A DNA stretch of 41,995 nucleotides, taken from NCBI GenBank assembly GCA_022842885.1, contig JALHOR010000020.1:21757-63751 (forward strand). Reading direction: 5' to 3'. Of the stretch, positions 1 to 8,300 are shown piece after piece. A program made the translations under genes and the position numbers. How positions within the stretch are numbered: the stretch's first letter is position 1; the number at the start of each line of letters is the position of its first letter. Below the pieces are notes generated by a model. The model had not been told where the DNA came from and ran no database searches. It saw nothing but the letters and a program-made list of their open reading frames with translations. Source of the stretch: Anaerolineae bacterium. GTDB lineage: Bacteria > Chloroflexota > Anaerolineae > Aggregatilineales > Phototrophicaceae.

Positions 1-184
1 CCTCACTATAGCCCCGATTCACATAATCGGGTGCATATACCTCTGCAATCAAATCAAAATTGCCCTGATTAAAAATTTCATCATAGACTTGTCGAATGAT
101 GGCTTTGTGGTCATCAATGTCTGCCAGCGATGCTTGTGAAAAAATGGCAAACACCACGACGAAACAAAAAATTTTGCGCCACAT
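1..184 (-). CDS. Secreted SnoaL-like (NTF2-fold) protein, N-terminal fragment
   Basis: This is the first ~61 codons of a minus-strand gene whose 3' part lies beyond the left edge. The protein begins with a short basic stretch and a hydrophobic core (MWRKIFCFVVVFAIF), then a plausible signal-peptidase site after SQASLA. The mature start (HKAIIRQVYDEIFNQGNFDL, then EVYAPDYV) has the look of SnoaL-like polyketide cyclase / ester cyclase domains, which are small NTF2-fold proteins. An AAAGGA ribosome-binding site sits about 8 bases upstream of the ATG at 184. The gene is divergent from the alpha/beta hydrolase at 304. Family membership rests on the N-terminal third only, and no catalytic residue can be checked. 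Confidence 0.6.
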   Translation of the reverse strand, partial: MWRKIFCFVVVFAIFSQASLADIDDHKAIIRQVYDEIFNQGNFDLIAEVYAPDYVNRGYSE

Positions 185-230
185 GCGGGTATTCCTTTCA
201 ATGCGAATAAATTTTTTAGCGATATTTAGA

Positions 231-260
231 TTGTGAATTGGGTGCGGCAATCGCTATACT
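231..260 (+). promoter_or_regulatory. Candidate sigma70-type promoter for the alpha/beta hydrolase
   Basis: TTGTGA (231-236) and TATACT (255-260) are separated by 18 bases and lie about 45 bases before the hydrolase ATG. The -10 box matches consensus at five of six positions and the -35 at four of six. An AAGGA ribosome-binding site follows, 10 bases before the ATG. Confidence 0.4.
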
Positions 261-303
261 TTTATCTACAACGTAAGTTAGCCACATTAAGGATGTATCA
301 CCA

Positions 304-1293
304 ATGGGCTTTTTCCGTGCTTTACGCACTCTTTTAGGACTTTTTAGCACTCTGACTGGGGGTTGGTTGGCATATAGTTCACTCATGATCAACCACAAGA
401 TGAAAATTGGCAGCGCAATCTCAACAGTGCGCTCTGTGTTTCATGGCAAAAATTCGTGTTTACTCAGTTATTATGCCGATACATCGGCTGGTGGGCGTCC
501 ATTGGTGCTGCTGCACAGCATCAACGCTGCAGGCAGTGGCTATGAAGTGCGCCCGATTTTTGAACAGTATCGTGGCACGCGCCCAGTTTATGCGCTGGAT
601 TTGCCCGGTTTTGGTTTTTCAGAGCGCAGCGACCGCGAATATTCGATTACGCTGTATGTCAATGCGATTGTGGATTTTTTGCGCTATCTGGAAAGTGACC
701 CGGCAGATGTCATTGCCCTCTCGTTGACGAGTGAATTTGCTGCCCGTGCTGCCTTACATCACCCAGAATTATTTCATTCGCTCACGCTGGTTTCGCCAAC
801 GGGTTTTACCCAACGGGATAATCAAAATGCAATCCAGCAAACAGAAAACAACGGCACAAGCGATGGTGTGTATCGGGCGTTCAGTAATCCATTGTGGAGC
901 CAAGCGTTTTATGATTTGTTGGTGACGAAACCAAGTATTCGCTTTTTCTTGGGTCAAAGTTTTGCCGGACAGATGGATGAGGGTTTGGCGGAGTATTCTT
1001 ATTTAACGACACATCAACCGGGCGCACGGTTTGCCCCCTTGTATTTTGTCAGCGGCAAATTATTCTCACGGGATATTCTGGATGAGGTCTATCGCAAAAT
1101 ATCGCCGCCCGTTTTGGTGTTGTATGATACCGACCCCAACATCAGTTTTGACCGTTTGCCAGAAATGGTGAACCAAGAGAATTGGCGACTGCGCCGTATT
1201 CCCGGCACTCGTGGGCTGCCCCATTTTGAACGCATGGATAAAGTGGCAGAAGCTCTTGACCAATTTTGGAAAGAGCATCGCCTAGAGAAATGA
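304..1293 (+). CDS. Alpha/beta hydrolase, probably membrane-anchored
   Basis: This 329-residue protein has an alpha/beta-hydrolase fold. Residues 1-30 are hydrophobic (LLGLFSTLTGGWLAYSSLM) and may form an N-terminal anchor. The oxyanion-hole strand is LVLLHSINAAGSG (residues 67-79), with His-Ser where the family usually has His-Gly. The strand-turn PVYALDLPGFGFSE (94-107) is typical. The nucleophile elbow is ALSLT with Ser140, a variant of the usual G-x-S-x-G. Asp275 or Asp277 (LVLYDTDP) and His307 (GLPHFE) complete the likely triad. The start is supported by AAGGA 10 bases upstream. The gene stops 7 bases from the convergent thiQ stop. The substrate cannot be told from sequence. Esterase-, lipase- and haloperoxidase-like enzymes share these features. 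Confidence 0.85.
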   Translation: MGFFRALRTLLGLFSTLTGGWLAYSSLMINHKMKIGSAISTVRSVFHGKNSCLLSYYADTSAGGRPLVLLHSINAAGSGYEVRPIFEQYRGTRPVYALDLPGFGFSERSDREYSITLYVNAIVDFLRYLESDPADVIALSLTSEFAARAALHHPELFHSLTLVSPTGFTQRDNQNAIQQTENNGTSDGVYRAFSNPLWSQAFYDLLVTKPSIRFFLGQSFAGQMDEGLAEYSYLTTHQPGARFAPLYFVSGKLFSRDILDEVYRKISPPVLVLYDTDPNISFDRLPEMVNQENWRLRRIPGTRGLPHFERMDKVAEALDQFWKEHRLEK

Positions 1294-1300
1294 AGCTACT

Positions 1301-2311
1301 TTACGACTGCAAACCAACAATATAGTGTTGATTTAGTGTGAACCGGACGAGTTGACCGATTTTCAGGTCGTTTCGGCTGGCTTTTGCTCTAAATGTGAGA
1401 AGGCTATCTGCGATGGCTATTTTTAATTGGTAACTATCGCCCTGAAAAAGACTGGCGGTGATGATGCCTTGGTATTGCCCATCTGGATGAAGCTGAATGC
1501 CATCAGGATGAATCAAGACATACTCAGATGGGGTGGGCAGCGCAAAAGTGCCAAGCGCCGTTTTTGCTTCGGCATTGGTATACTGCACAACAGGCAAAAT
1601 ATTGGTTAAACCCATGAAGCGGGCAACAAACACGGTTCGCGGCTGATAATAAATCGCTTCTGGGGTATCTATTTGCTCAATCTGTCCGGCATTCATGATA
1701 GCGATTCTATCGGCAACGGCGAAAGCCTCTTGGCGGTCATGGGTCACATAGACCGCTGTGAGTCCCACTGCCTTGATAATATCGCGCAATTCTAGCATCA
1801 ATCTCTCGCGCAAAGACGCATCTAATGACCCCAATGGCTCATCGAGCAGCAGCAAACGCGGTGACGGCGCTAAACTGCGTGCCAGTGCAACGCGCTGTTT
1901 TTCGCCACCAGAAAGCGATGCTACATCACGTTTTTCATATCCTTGCAGATTGACCAATGCCAAAACTTCTGACACCCGTTTGGATTGCTCTTTGTGCGAC
2001 ATGCCGCGCATCTTTAAGCCGAAAGCGATATTTTGCGCGACATTGCGATGGGGAAACAACGCGAAATCTTGGAACATCAGCCCAAAATCCCGCGCATGAA
2101 CCGGAATCGGGTTGATGGCTGTTCCAGCAAAAAGCACATCACCCTGATAATCTTGTTCTAAACCCGCGATAATTCGCAATAGTGTTGTTTTGCCGCAGCC
2201 GCTATGCCCCAGCAAACATAAAAGTTCTGCGGGCTGCATCTCCAAATCAATATGCTGTAACACGGGCTTATCGCCAAAACGAAGCGAAATATTTTGCAGA
2301 GACAACATCAA
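1301..2311 (-). CDS. thiQ: Thiamine ABC transporter ATP-binding protein
   Basis: This 336-residue ABC ATPase would power import of thiamine or its phosphates from the cytoplasmic face. The Walker A is GHSGCGKTT (residues 35-43), the Q-loop is MFQDFALFPH (79-88), the signature is LSGGEKQRVALARS (133-146) and the Walker B is LLLLDEP (153-159). A C-terminal TOBE-like extension of about 100 residues makes it longer than E. coli ThiQ (about 230) and closer to FbpC/PotA-type ATPases. The ATG overlaps the thiP stop by 4 bases, implying translational coupling. Family resemblance alone would not separate thiamine from ferric-iron or polyamine import. The upstream TPP riboswitch and the ThiB-like binding protein decide for thiamine. 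Confidence 0.88.
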   Translation of the reverse strand: MMLSLQNISLRFGDKPVLQHIDLEMQPAELLCLLGHSGCGKTTLLRIIAGLEQDYQGDVLFAGTAINPIPVHARDFGLMFQDFALFPHRNVAQNIAFGLKMRGMSHKEQSKRVSEVLALVNLQGYEKRDVASLSGGEKQRVALARSLAPSPRLLLLDEPLGSLDASLRERLMLELRDIIKAVGLTAVYVTHDRQEAFAVADRIAIMNAGQIEQIDTPEAIYYQPRTVFVARFMGLTNILPVVQYTNAEAKTALGTFALPTPSEYVLIHPDGIQLHPDGQYQGIITASLFQGDSYQLKIAIADSLLTFRAKASRNDLKIGQLVRFTLNQHYIVGLQS

Positions 2312-3957
2312 AACTCTCCGATTCCGACAGTTCGCAAACGTTCAATCAGCATAAAACTTAACGTACAGACGAGCATCAAAAGCACACTCATGGCGATGGC
2401 TTGTCCATAATTAGCTGTTCCCGGTTGCCCCAAAAGCCGAAAAATGACGACTGGGATAGTAGGAGTATCGGGGCGTGCCACAAACAGCGAAGCCCCAAAT
2501 TCACCCATGCTTACCGTAAATGCAAAGGTGGCACCGACCCATACGCCACGACTAATCAGTGGCAATTCAACCGAGAACCAGCGGCGTGAAGGCGATGCCC
2601 CTAAAACGGAAGCCGATTCCAGCACAGAACGCGGCAATCTTCGCAACGCAGGCAGCACGCTTCGCACGACAAACGGCAGTGCAACCAATGTATGCGCGAT
2701 AGGGATTAGCACCCACGATGCCCGCAAATTTAAGGGCGGCTCATCCAGCGCAATGATGTACCCAAAGCCGAGTGTCACGGCACTGGTTGCCAGTGGCAGC
2801 ATAAAAACCGCATCCAGCCAACGCCGATTTTCAGCAACCAGATAGGCGGTTAAGATACCAAGCGAAACTGCCGCCATGGTGGTCAGCAATGCAAAAAAGA
2901 CGGAATTGCCAATGGCATGAAGCGGCGGCACAAACAAAATGGAATCGCGCATGTTTTGATTGAGCAGGGCATAATGTTCGAGCGTGAACCCTTGCCCACC
3001 AATCGTCACAGACCGCACGACAAGCGCCAGCAGCGGTGTGAATAAAAATGCCACCATCGCTATCACATGGGTGAAAACAATGATTTTTTCAGATATTGAT
3101 TGGGGGTGGCGAGCAATTTGGCGTTGATTTTGCAATTCGCTATTGATGCGCTGCTGTAAGCGGGTATAGACCAGCATCGTCACGAACATAAAGCCAATTT
3201 GCACCAGCGATAACGCCGCTGCCAATGGCAAATCAAATACATTGAGCGCCTGAACATAAATTTGGACTTCCAACGTAGCAAAACGCACGCCACCCAAAAT
3301 CAATACTACGCCAAAACTGGTAAATGTGAAAATAAAAACCAGTAGCGATGCCGCAAAAATGATAGGGCGCAGCAACGGCAACCGAATTTCCCACCACAAA
3401 CGCCAACCTGAACACCCCAATACCTGCGCGGCTTCTTCTATGCGTGGCGATTGATTCGCCCAATAGCCATGAATCATCCGTAAGGCGATTGCATAGTTGT
3501 AAAACACATGGGCGATAAGGATGAGCGCCAGTGTGCGCTCTAACTGAATAGGGGCATTTTCCAGTGCGAATACATTCATCAAGAGAGTGTTTACTAAACC
3601 ACGCTGACCAATTAGTGCGGAAAATGCGGCGGCGACGACAACTGTAGGTAGCACAAAAGGCAGCGTTGCCAGCGACAGCAACAGCGATTTGCCCGGAAAT
3701 CGATAGCGCGTAAAAAGATAGGCGCTGCCAATCGCTGGCACAATCGTCAACACTGTAGATAACAGTGCCTGCCAAAATGTGAACCACAACGTCTCTCGAT
3801 AATATTCTGAGCTAATGATGCGAATAAATCCGCTGAAATCGAATACCCCTTCTGGGCGCAAGCTGACATCCAGAATGGTCAACAGCGGATAGATAAAAAA
3901 TAGCCCCAGAAAAAGCAGCGGCAGCCACAACGCCCAACGCCAAAATGAGACTGTCAT
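2308..3957 (-). CDS. thiP: Thiamine ABC transporter permease (fused two-domain)
   Basis: This 549-residue integral membrane protein has two tandem permease domains of the binding-protein-dependent transport type, as in ThiP and FbpB. Each half has about six hydrophobic segments and an EAA loop: EAAQVLGCSGWRLWWEIRLP in the first half, ESASVLGASPSRRWFSVELP in the second. Those loops contact the ATPase. I place the start at 3957, where the ATG overlaps the thiB stop by 4 bases (ATGA). A TTG 21 bases upstream is in frame but would overlap thiB more deeply. The C-terminus overlaps the thiQ start by 4 bases. Substrate assignment follows from the riboswitch and ThiB in the same transcript. Confidence 0.88.
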   Translation of the reverse strand: MTVSFWRWALWLPLLFLGLFFIYPLLTILDVSLRPEGVFDFSGFIRIISSEYYRETLWFTFWQALLSTVLTIVPAIGSAYLFTRYRFPGKSLLLSLATLPFVLPTVVVAAAFSALIGQRGLVNTLLMNVFALENAPIQLERTLALILIAHVFYNYAIALRMIHGYWANQSPRIEEAAQVLGCSGWRLWWEIRLPLLRPIIFAASLLVFIFTFTSFGVVLILGGVRFATLEVQIYVQALNVFDLPLAAALSLVQIGFMFVTMLVYTRLQQRINSELQNQRQIARHPQSISEKIIVFTHVIAMVAFLFTPLLALVVRSVTIGGQGFTLEHYALLNQNMRDSILFVPPLHAIGNSVFFALLTTMAAVSLGILTAYLVAENRRWLDAVFMLPLATSAVTLGFGYIIALDEPPLNLRASWVLIPIAHTLVALPFVVRSVLPALRRLPRSVLESASVLGASPSRRWFSVELPLISRGVWVGATFAFTVSMGEFGASLFVARPDTPTIPVVIFRLLGQPGTANYGQAIAMSVLLMLVCTLSFMLIERLRTVGIGEF

Positions 3958-5003
3958 CGCAATACGGTTTCTGTCCAAGCGGTTATCCAGTCATCGCGGT
4001 TTGCCTCAATATCCGCATAATCTATTTGGGCAGGTTCTTCGGCAATGGTGGCAAACCGGGTAAATAATTCTGGCAATTCAGCCTCAGGATTGACCGGAAA
4101 GACAAACATTTGCAGCGGCATATCGGCTTGGAAGGTTTCACTCAGCATAAAATCAATGAACTGTTGCGCGGCGGTTGCGTTATCCGTGCCACGTAGAATG
4201 CCCGCAAATTCAACTTGCCGGAAGCACATGCCGGGCGCGGTGATGCTGGCGGTGGTCGCCATATCGCTTTCTTCGTCATAAGTGAAAGGCGGGCTGCTGG
4301 CATAACTGACCACGAGAGGGTATGTGCCATCTTCGCTGCCAGCGGTGAAATAGCCAAAATAGGCTTCTTCCCAACCATCTACAATTAGCACATCGTTTGC
4401 GACCAAATCCGTCCAAAAATCAAGAAAGGTATAATCACCTTCTGTACCAAATTCGGCAATGGTCGTCAGCAAAAATGCCAAACCCGGTGATGAGGTGGTG
4501 GGATTCATGGTGACAAGTAAATCTTGATATTCTGGTTGGGTTAAATCGCGCAGTGTTTGCGGCACAGCCAAATTGTGGTCTTCAAAATAGGCAATGTCGT
4601 AATTCAGGCATACATCGCCATAATCAATCGGCGTGACCCGCAATTCAGTATCAAGGATAAAGGCTTCGTCTATATTTTTGAGCGATGGTGAGGCATAAGG
4701 CACAAAAATATCGGCATCTAATGCTCGACTGAGAAATGTGTTATCCACACCGAACAAGACATCTCCCAGCGGGTTATTTTTGCTGAGGATAGATTGATTC
4801 ACTACTTGCCCAGCGTCTCCTGCCCGCAAAATTTCAACGGTTATCCCGGTTTCATCCGTGAAGGCTTGTAAAATCGCTTCGCTGATATTAAAGCTATCAT
4901 GGGTAACGACTGTTAAGATTGCCCCGTTTTGGGCATTGAGGCTATGGGTGAAGAACAGCACCCCCAAAATCAGCATGATTCGTGGAAAAACAGACCGTAA
5001 CAT
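3954..5003 (-). CDS. thiB: Thiamine ABC transporter substrate-binding protein
   Basis: This 349-residue extracellular binding protein is the first gene of the operon. The signal peptide is residues 1-24, with a hydrophobic core IMLILGVLFF and cleavage likely after SLNA. ThiB-family landmarks follow: LTVVTHDSF near the mature N-terminus, GDVLFGVDNTFLSRAL, and PIDYGDVCLNYD, the region that stacks on the pyrimidine/thiazolium rings in characterised homologues. No cysteine follows the signal peptide, so it is not an obvious lipoprotein. The ribosome-binding site AGGAG lies 6 bases before the ATG. Expression is likely switched off by TPP through the upstream leader (5081-5244). Thiamine, TMP and TPP cannot be distinguished as ligand. 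Confidence 0.9.
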   Translation of the reverse strand: MLRSVFPRIMLILGVLFFTHSLNAQNGAILTVVTHDSFNISEAILQAFTDETGITVEILRAGDAGQVVNQSILSKNNPLGDVLFGVDNTFLSRALDADIFVPYASPSLKNIDEAFILDTELRVTPIDYGDVCLNYDIAYFEDHNLAVPQTLRDLTQPEYQDLLVTMNPTTSSPGLAFLLTTIAEFGTEGDYTFLDFWTDLVANDVLIVDGWEEAYFGYFTAGSEDGTYPLVVSYASSPPFTYDEESDMATTASITAPGMCFRQVEFAGILRGTDNATAAQQFIDFMLSETFQADMPLQMFVFPVNPEAELPELFTRFATIAEEPAQIDYADIEANRDDWITAWTETVLR

Positions 5004-5080
5004 AAAGAACTCCTATCTAAATACCGGTGTACGCATAATGCAAAATCGCTCTTTATACCGGGACAGGAGTTCACACAGTA

Positions 5081-5122
5081 GGGCAAAATAGAACCACCCC
5101 TGACGGGGTGTTACAGGGGTGG
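5081..5122 (-). terminator. Rho-independent terminator of the TPP-riboswitch leader
   Basis: Read on the minus strand, CCACCCCTG (5114-5122) pairs perfectly with CAGGGGTGG (5094-5102) across an 11-base loop. TTCTATTTTG follows. It lies between the riboswitch aptamer and the thiB start. The loop and 3' arm contain CCGTCAG (5100-5106), which can pair over seven bases with CTGACGG at 5142-5148, just after the aptamer. That is a plausible antiterminator. Confidence 0.7.
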
Positions 5123-5147
5123 GTCATACGGATACAAAAATCCGTCA

Positions 5148-5244
5148 GACACTCCCTGCGCCAGTATGACCTGGGTCAGGTTCAGAAGGGTCGCTACGGC
5201 GTTACGCAGCCTCTCAGCCCACTTGCGCGGACTCCCCTGTGCCG
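5148..5244 (-). promoter_or_regulatory. TPP riboswitch (THI element)
   Basis: On the minus strand the leader contains the diagnostic THI-box blocks in order: CACAGGGGAGT (start of P1/P2), GGGCTGAGAGG (the CUGAGA pyrimidine-sensor bulge, 5210-5220), CCCTTCTGAACCTGA, and CAGGTCATACTGGCG followed by CAGGGAGTG. This is the conserved aptamer that binds thiamine pyrophosphate. It lies downstream of a good promoter and upstream of thiB, with a terminator in between, so TPP binding most likely stops transcription of the thiamine importer. Confidence 0.95.
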
Positions 5245-5266
5245 GATATAGAGATTTTGTCTTTAA

Positions 5267-5295
5267 ATTATATCCGCAAAGCACCTGATAAGCAA
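5267..5295 (-). promoter_or_regulatory. Promoter of the thiBPQ operon
   Basis: On the minus strand TTGCTT (5290-5295) and TATAAT (5267-5272) are 17 bases apart. Transcription would start near 5258, roughly 15 bases before the aptamer. The -10 is a perfect consensus match. Confidence 0.75.
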
Positions 5296-5338
5296 TTAGC
5301 AATCAAATGTTTGTGAGTGGGATGAAAATAGGAGCAAA

Positions 5339-5377
5339 TTCAGCGGTATCTGACACGAAAATCAGGATACCGCTGAA
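5339..5377 (-). terminator. Hairpin at the end of the giant subtilase/CSLREA gene
   Basis: CAGCGGTATC (5341-5350) and GATACCGCTG (5366-5375) form a perfect 10-bp stem, extendable by two A-T pairs, with a 15-base loop. It lies 7 bases past the stop codon of the giant gene. The minus-strand tail is AATTTGC, a weak U-tract, so termination efficiency is uncertain. Confidence 0.6.
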
Positions 5378-5383
5378 AAATGC

Positions 5384-8300
5384 TTATTGGGGTTCAACCG
5401 CCGGTGTTACTTCGCTGGTGGCTTCTGGGGCTGATGTCGCAGCTTCACTGGTCGCTGTTTCCGTCGGTGGTAGCGTTGGTGTTGCGATAGCTTGAGTTGC
5501 CGTTTCTACAGGTTGCGTCGGCACAACCTCTGGTGTTATCTCGGTGGGTGTAGCAGTCGGCATAGAGGGTATATCATTTCCGGGCAGTGGCGCAGTAAAT
5601 CCGGCAGATAAACCCATCAAGGTCAAAGTTTGTGCTGAACCACGATAACTGGCGATGGGTTGCCAGCCTTGGATAGCTTCCCCAAAGTTAAACCCTAAAT
5701 CTACCATGCCGGCATCGTTGGTGTTTCGCAAACGCCACACGCCATTTTGATAAATCCCAATGGTAGCAAAGCCATCGCCATTCCAATCCCCGGCGATAGG
5801 CGACCAACTGACGTGAGTGGGACCAAATTGGAAAGGTCGAGTCATGATAGGGTTGGTCAGCGTATTGGTTTGGTAGAACAAGCCATTACGATATAAGCCG
5901 ACACTATCAGCACCGCTGGCATCCCAATCGCCAGCAAGCGCCACCCAACCGGGAGTGGCATCCCCAAACATGAAAGTGTAATTTGGGGCGGTCGTGGTAT
6001 TGCTATCGTTTAGGATGAACAAGCTATTTTTGAACAGCCCGACAGTATCCACACCATCGCCATTCCAATCACCGACGATGGGCTGCCAACCCGCTTCTGA
6101 TGTGCCAAACTTGAAGATAACATCGCTCACGCCGCCATTGCTGATGTTACGCAGCGCAAATACGCCATTCTTATATAACCCGATGCCATCTTCGCCATCG
6201 CCATCCCAATCACCTGTGATGGCGCTCCAGCCACTTTCCCGCGGACCGAAATTGAAACGCACATCTGGCGCCCCTGTGGCGTTCGCATCGCGGAATAACC
6301 ACACGCCTTCTTTATATAAGCCGACGGTATTGGTCACTGGCACTGGGCAAGGCAGCGTAACCACTGTCGTGGTATTGGAATAAGGCGAATAACTCTGGTC
6401 TTCGTCGCGGTAAGTGCGAACACGATAGTAGTAAGTCGTACCGCAGGCTAACCCGGTATCATCATAGAGGGTGATATAGGTTACGAGTTTGGCAATCTGC
6501 ATCCAGTCGCTTAGTGCCAATGCCCCCACTGTCTGCCCACCGACGATTTCCTGAGCGCGTTCAATAAAGAAATTATCCATATCGGGTGTAGGCTGCGTGA
6601 GACTGAGCGTTGTGGATGTGGTGGTGGTATTGGTGGCAACAGGTGCGGCAGGTGCAATCAGCGGACATGCAAGAGTCGCTGCGGCAATAACATTAGAATA
6701 ATCCGAATACCGGTTATCGCTCTGGCGGAATGCCCGAACACGATAGTGATACGCGGTGCTGCACGTTAAGCCAGTATCGGTGAAGGTGGTCGTATTGGCT
6801 GGCAGCGTATTTTGAATCACTGTCCAGTTATTGCCATCCGTTGAACGCTCGACATGATAAGCACTCTCTGTGGTGGCATTATCCTGCCAATCCAGTTTGA
6901 TTTCTGTTAGAGATAGTGAGGTAGCCATTAGATTAGTGGGTGCAAGAACAGGTGTAACGCCTGCCTCCCCCTCATACGCGCCAATATCACAGCCTAACCC
7001 TTGTGGGCGGGTTATGCCGCGTGCATCTTCAGTAAGGGTACAATTCGCCACTGGAATGGCGTCAATCGTCGGACTGCCGGGTAACAGGGCATGGGTTGGC
7101 ACAAAACCGCCATTGTTGGCAAGGGGGGCAAGCGACGGTGTGCTATCTATCAGATTGTTAGTATGTGAACCAAAACTGAAACAAGAGTTGTCATTGGCAA
7201 AGTTGTACTGCCCTTGTAGCGTAAATGATTGCTGGAAGGAACAGTTCTTACTGCCACTGGTAAAGAAAATATTTGCTGTCATGGTGATAATATGCGGGTT
7301 GAATGATACTCTGAGTTGCCCCCCTTCATAGTCGTTGGCTCTGTTGTTATAAATGGTATTGTGGATTAATGTTAAGTCGGAGGCGCTATAAATTGCCGCA
7401 CCTAGGTCTGCCTGATTGTCGCTAAAGGTGCTATTGCGAATGACAAGATTATTACCTGTATTGCTAACAGCACCACCGAAAGCATAGGAATTGTTAGCAG
7501 TATTGATTGAGTGATTGTTGATAAAAGTGCTGCGGTCAATCGTCATTGTTGAATCTTGTACCCAAATTGCACCACCACCATCGGCGTAATCATTGAGAAC
7601 ATACGCCTCTGCGGTGTTGCTATCAAAGAGTGTATCTTCAATAGTGCAGTTGCTGCTCAGACACATAATGCCACCGCCAAGTGCAGCGAGATTATCGCGT
7701 ACAATGCTACGACGCAGAGTTAAAGTGCCTCCAGTAGAGACTTTAACTGCGCCACCCTCAATGTCTGAGAACCCAATATGAGGTGAATTTCCACCAGTCA
7801 GTGTGACATCACTCACCGTAAAGTTCGTATTTGGGTAAACATCCAAAAGATGGAAAACGCGATCAATCCTATTGGCATCAATAATGGTGGTAGATGCTTC
7901 TGCCCCTTTCAGGACGATTACTGAGGAAATATCCAAGTCACCTGTGGTTGCTGCATCTTCGCCTGCGCCTGCAATGCTCAGGTTATATGTCCCGGCTGGC
8001 AGCATAATGGTGGTGGCATCAGGATTGGCATTCGCTGCGATGATGGCTTCGCGCAAGGAGCAGTGGGTTACACCACAGACACCATCAGCAGAGTCAGTTG
8101 TTACATTGACCGTAAACGTTGTGCCTGTTTGCGGAGTATCCCCTTGTGTTAGTTCTTTTTCATACGCGCCAATATCACAACCTGACCCCTGTGGGCGGGT
8201 TATGCCGCGTGCATCTTCTGTAACGGTGCAGTTTGCCACTGGAATTGCGTCAATCGCCGGACTGCCGGGTAACAGGGCATGGGTTGGCACGAAACCGCCG

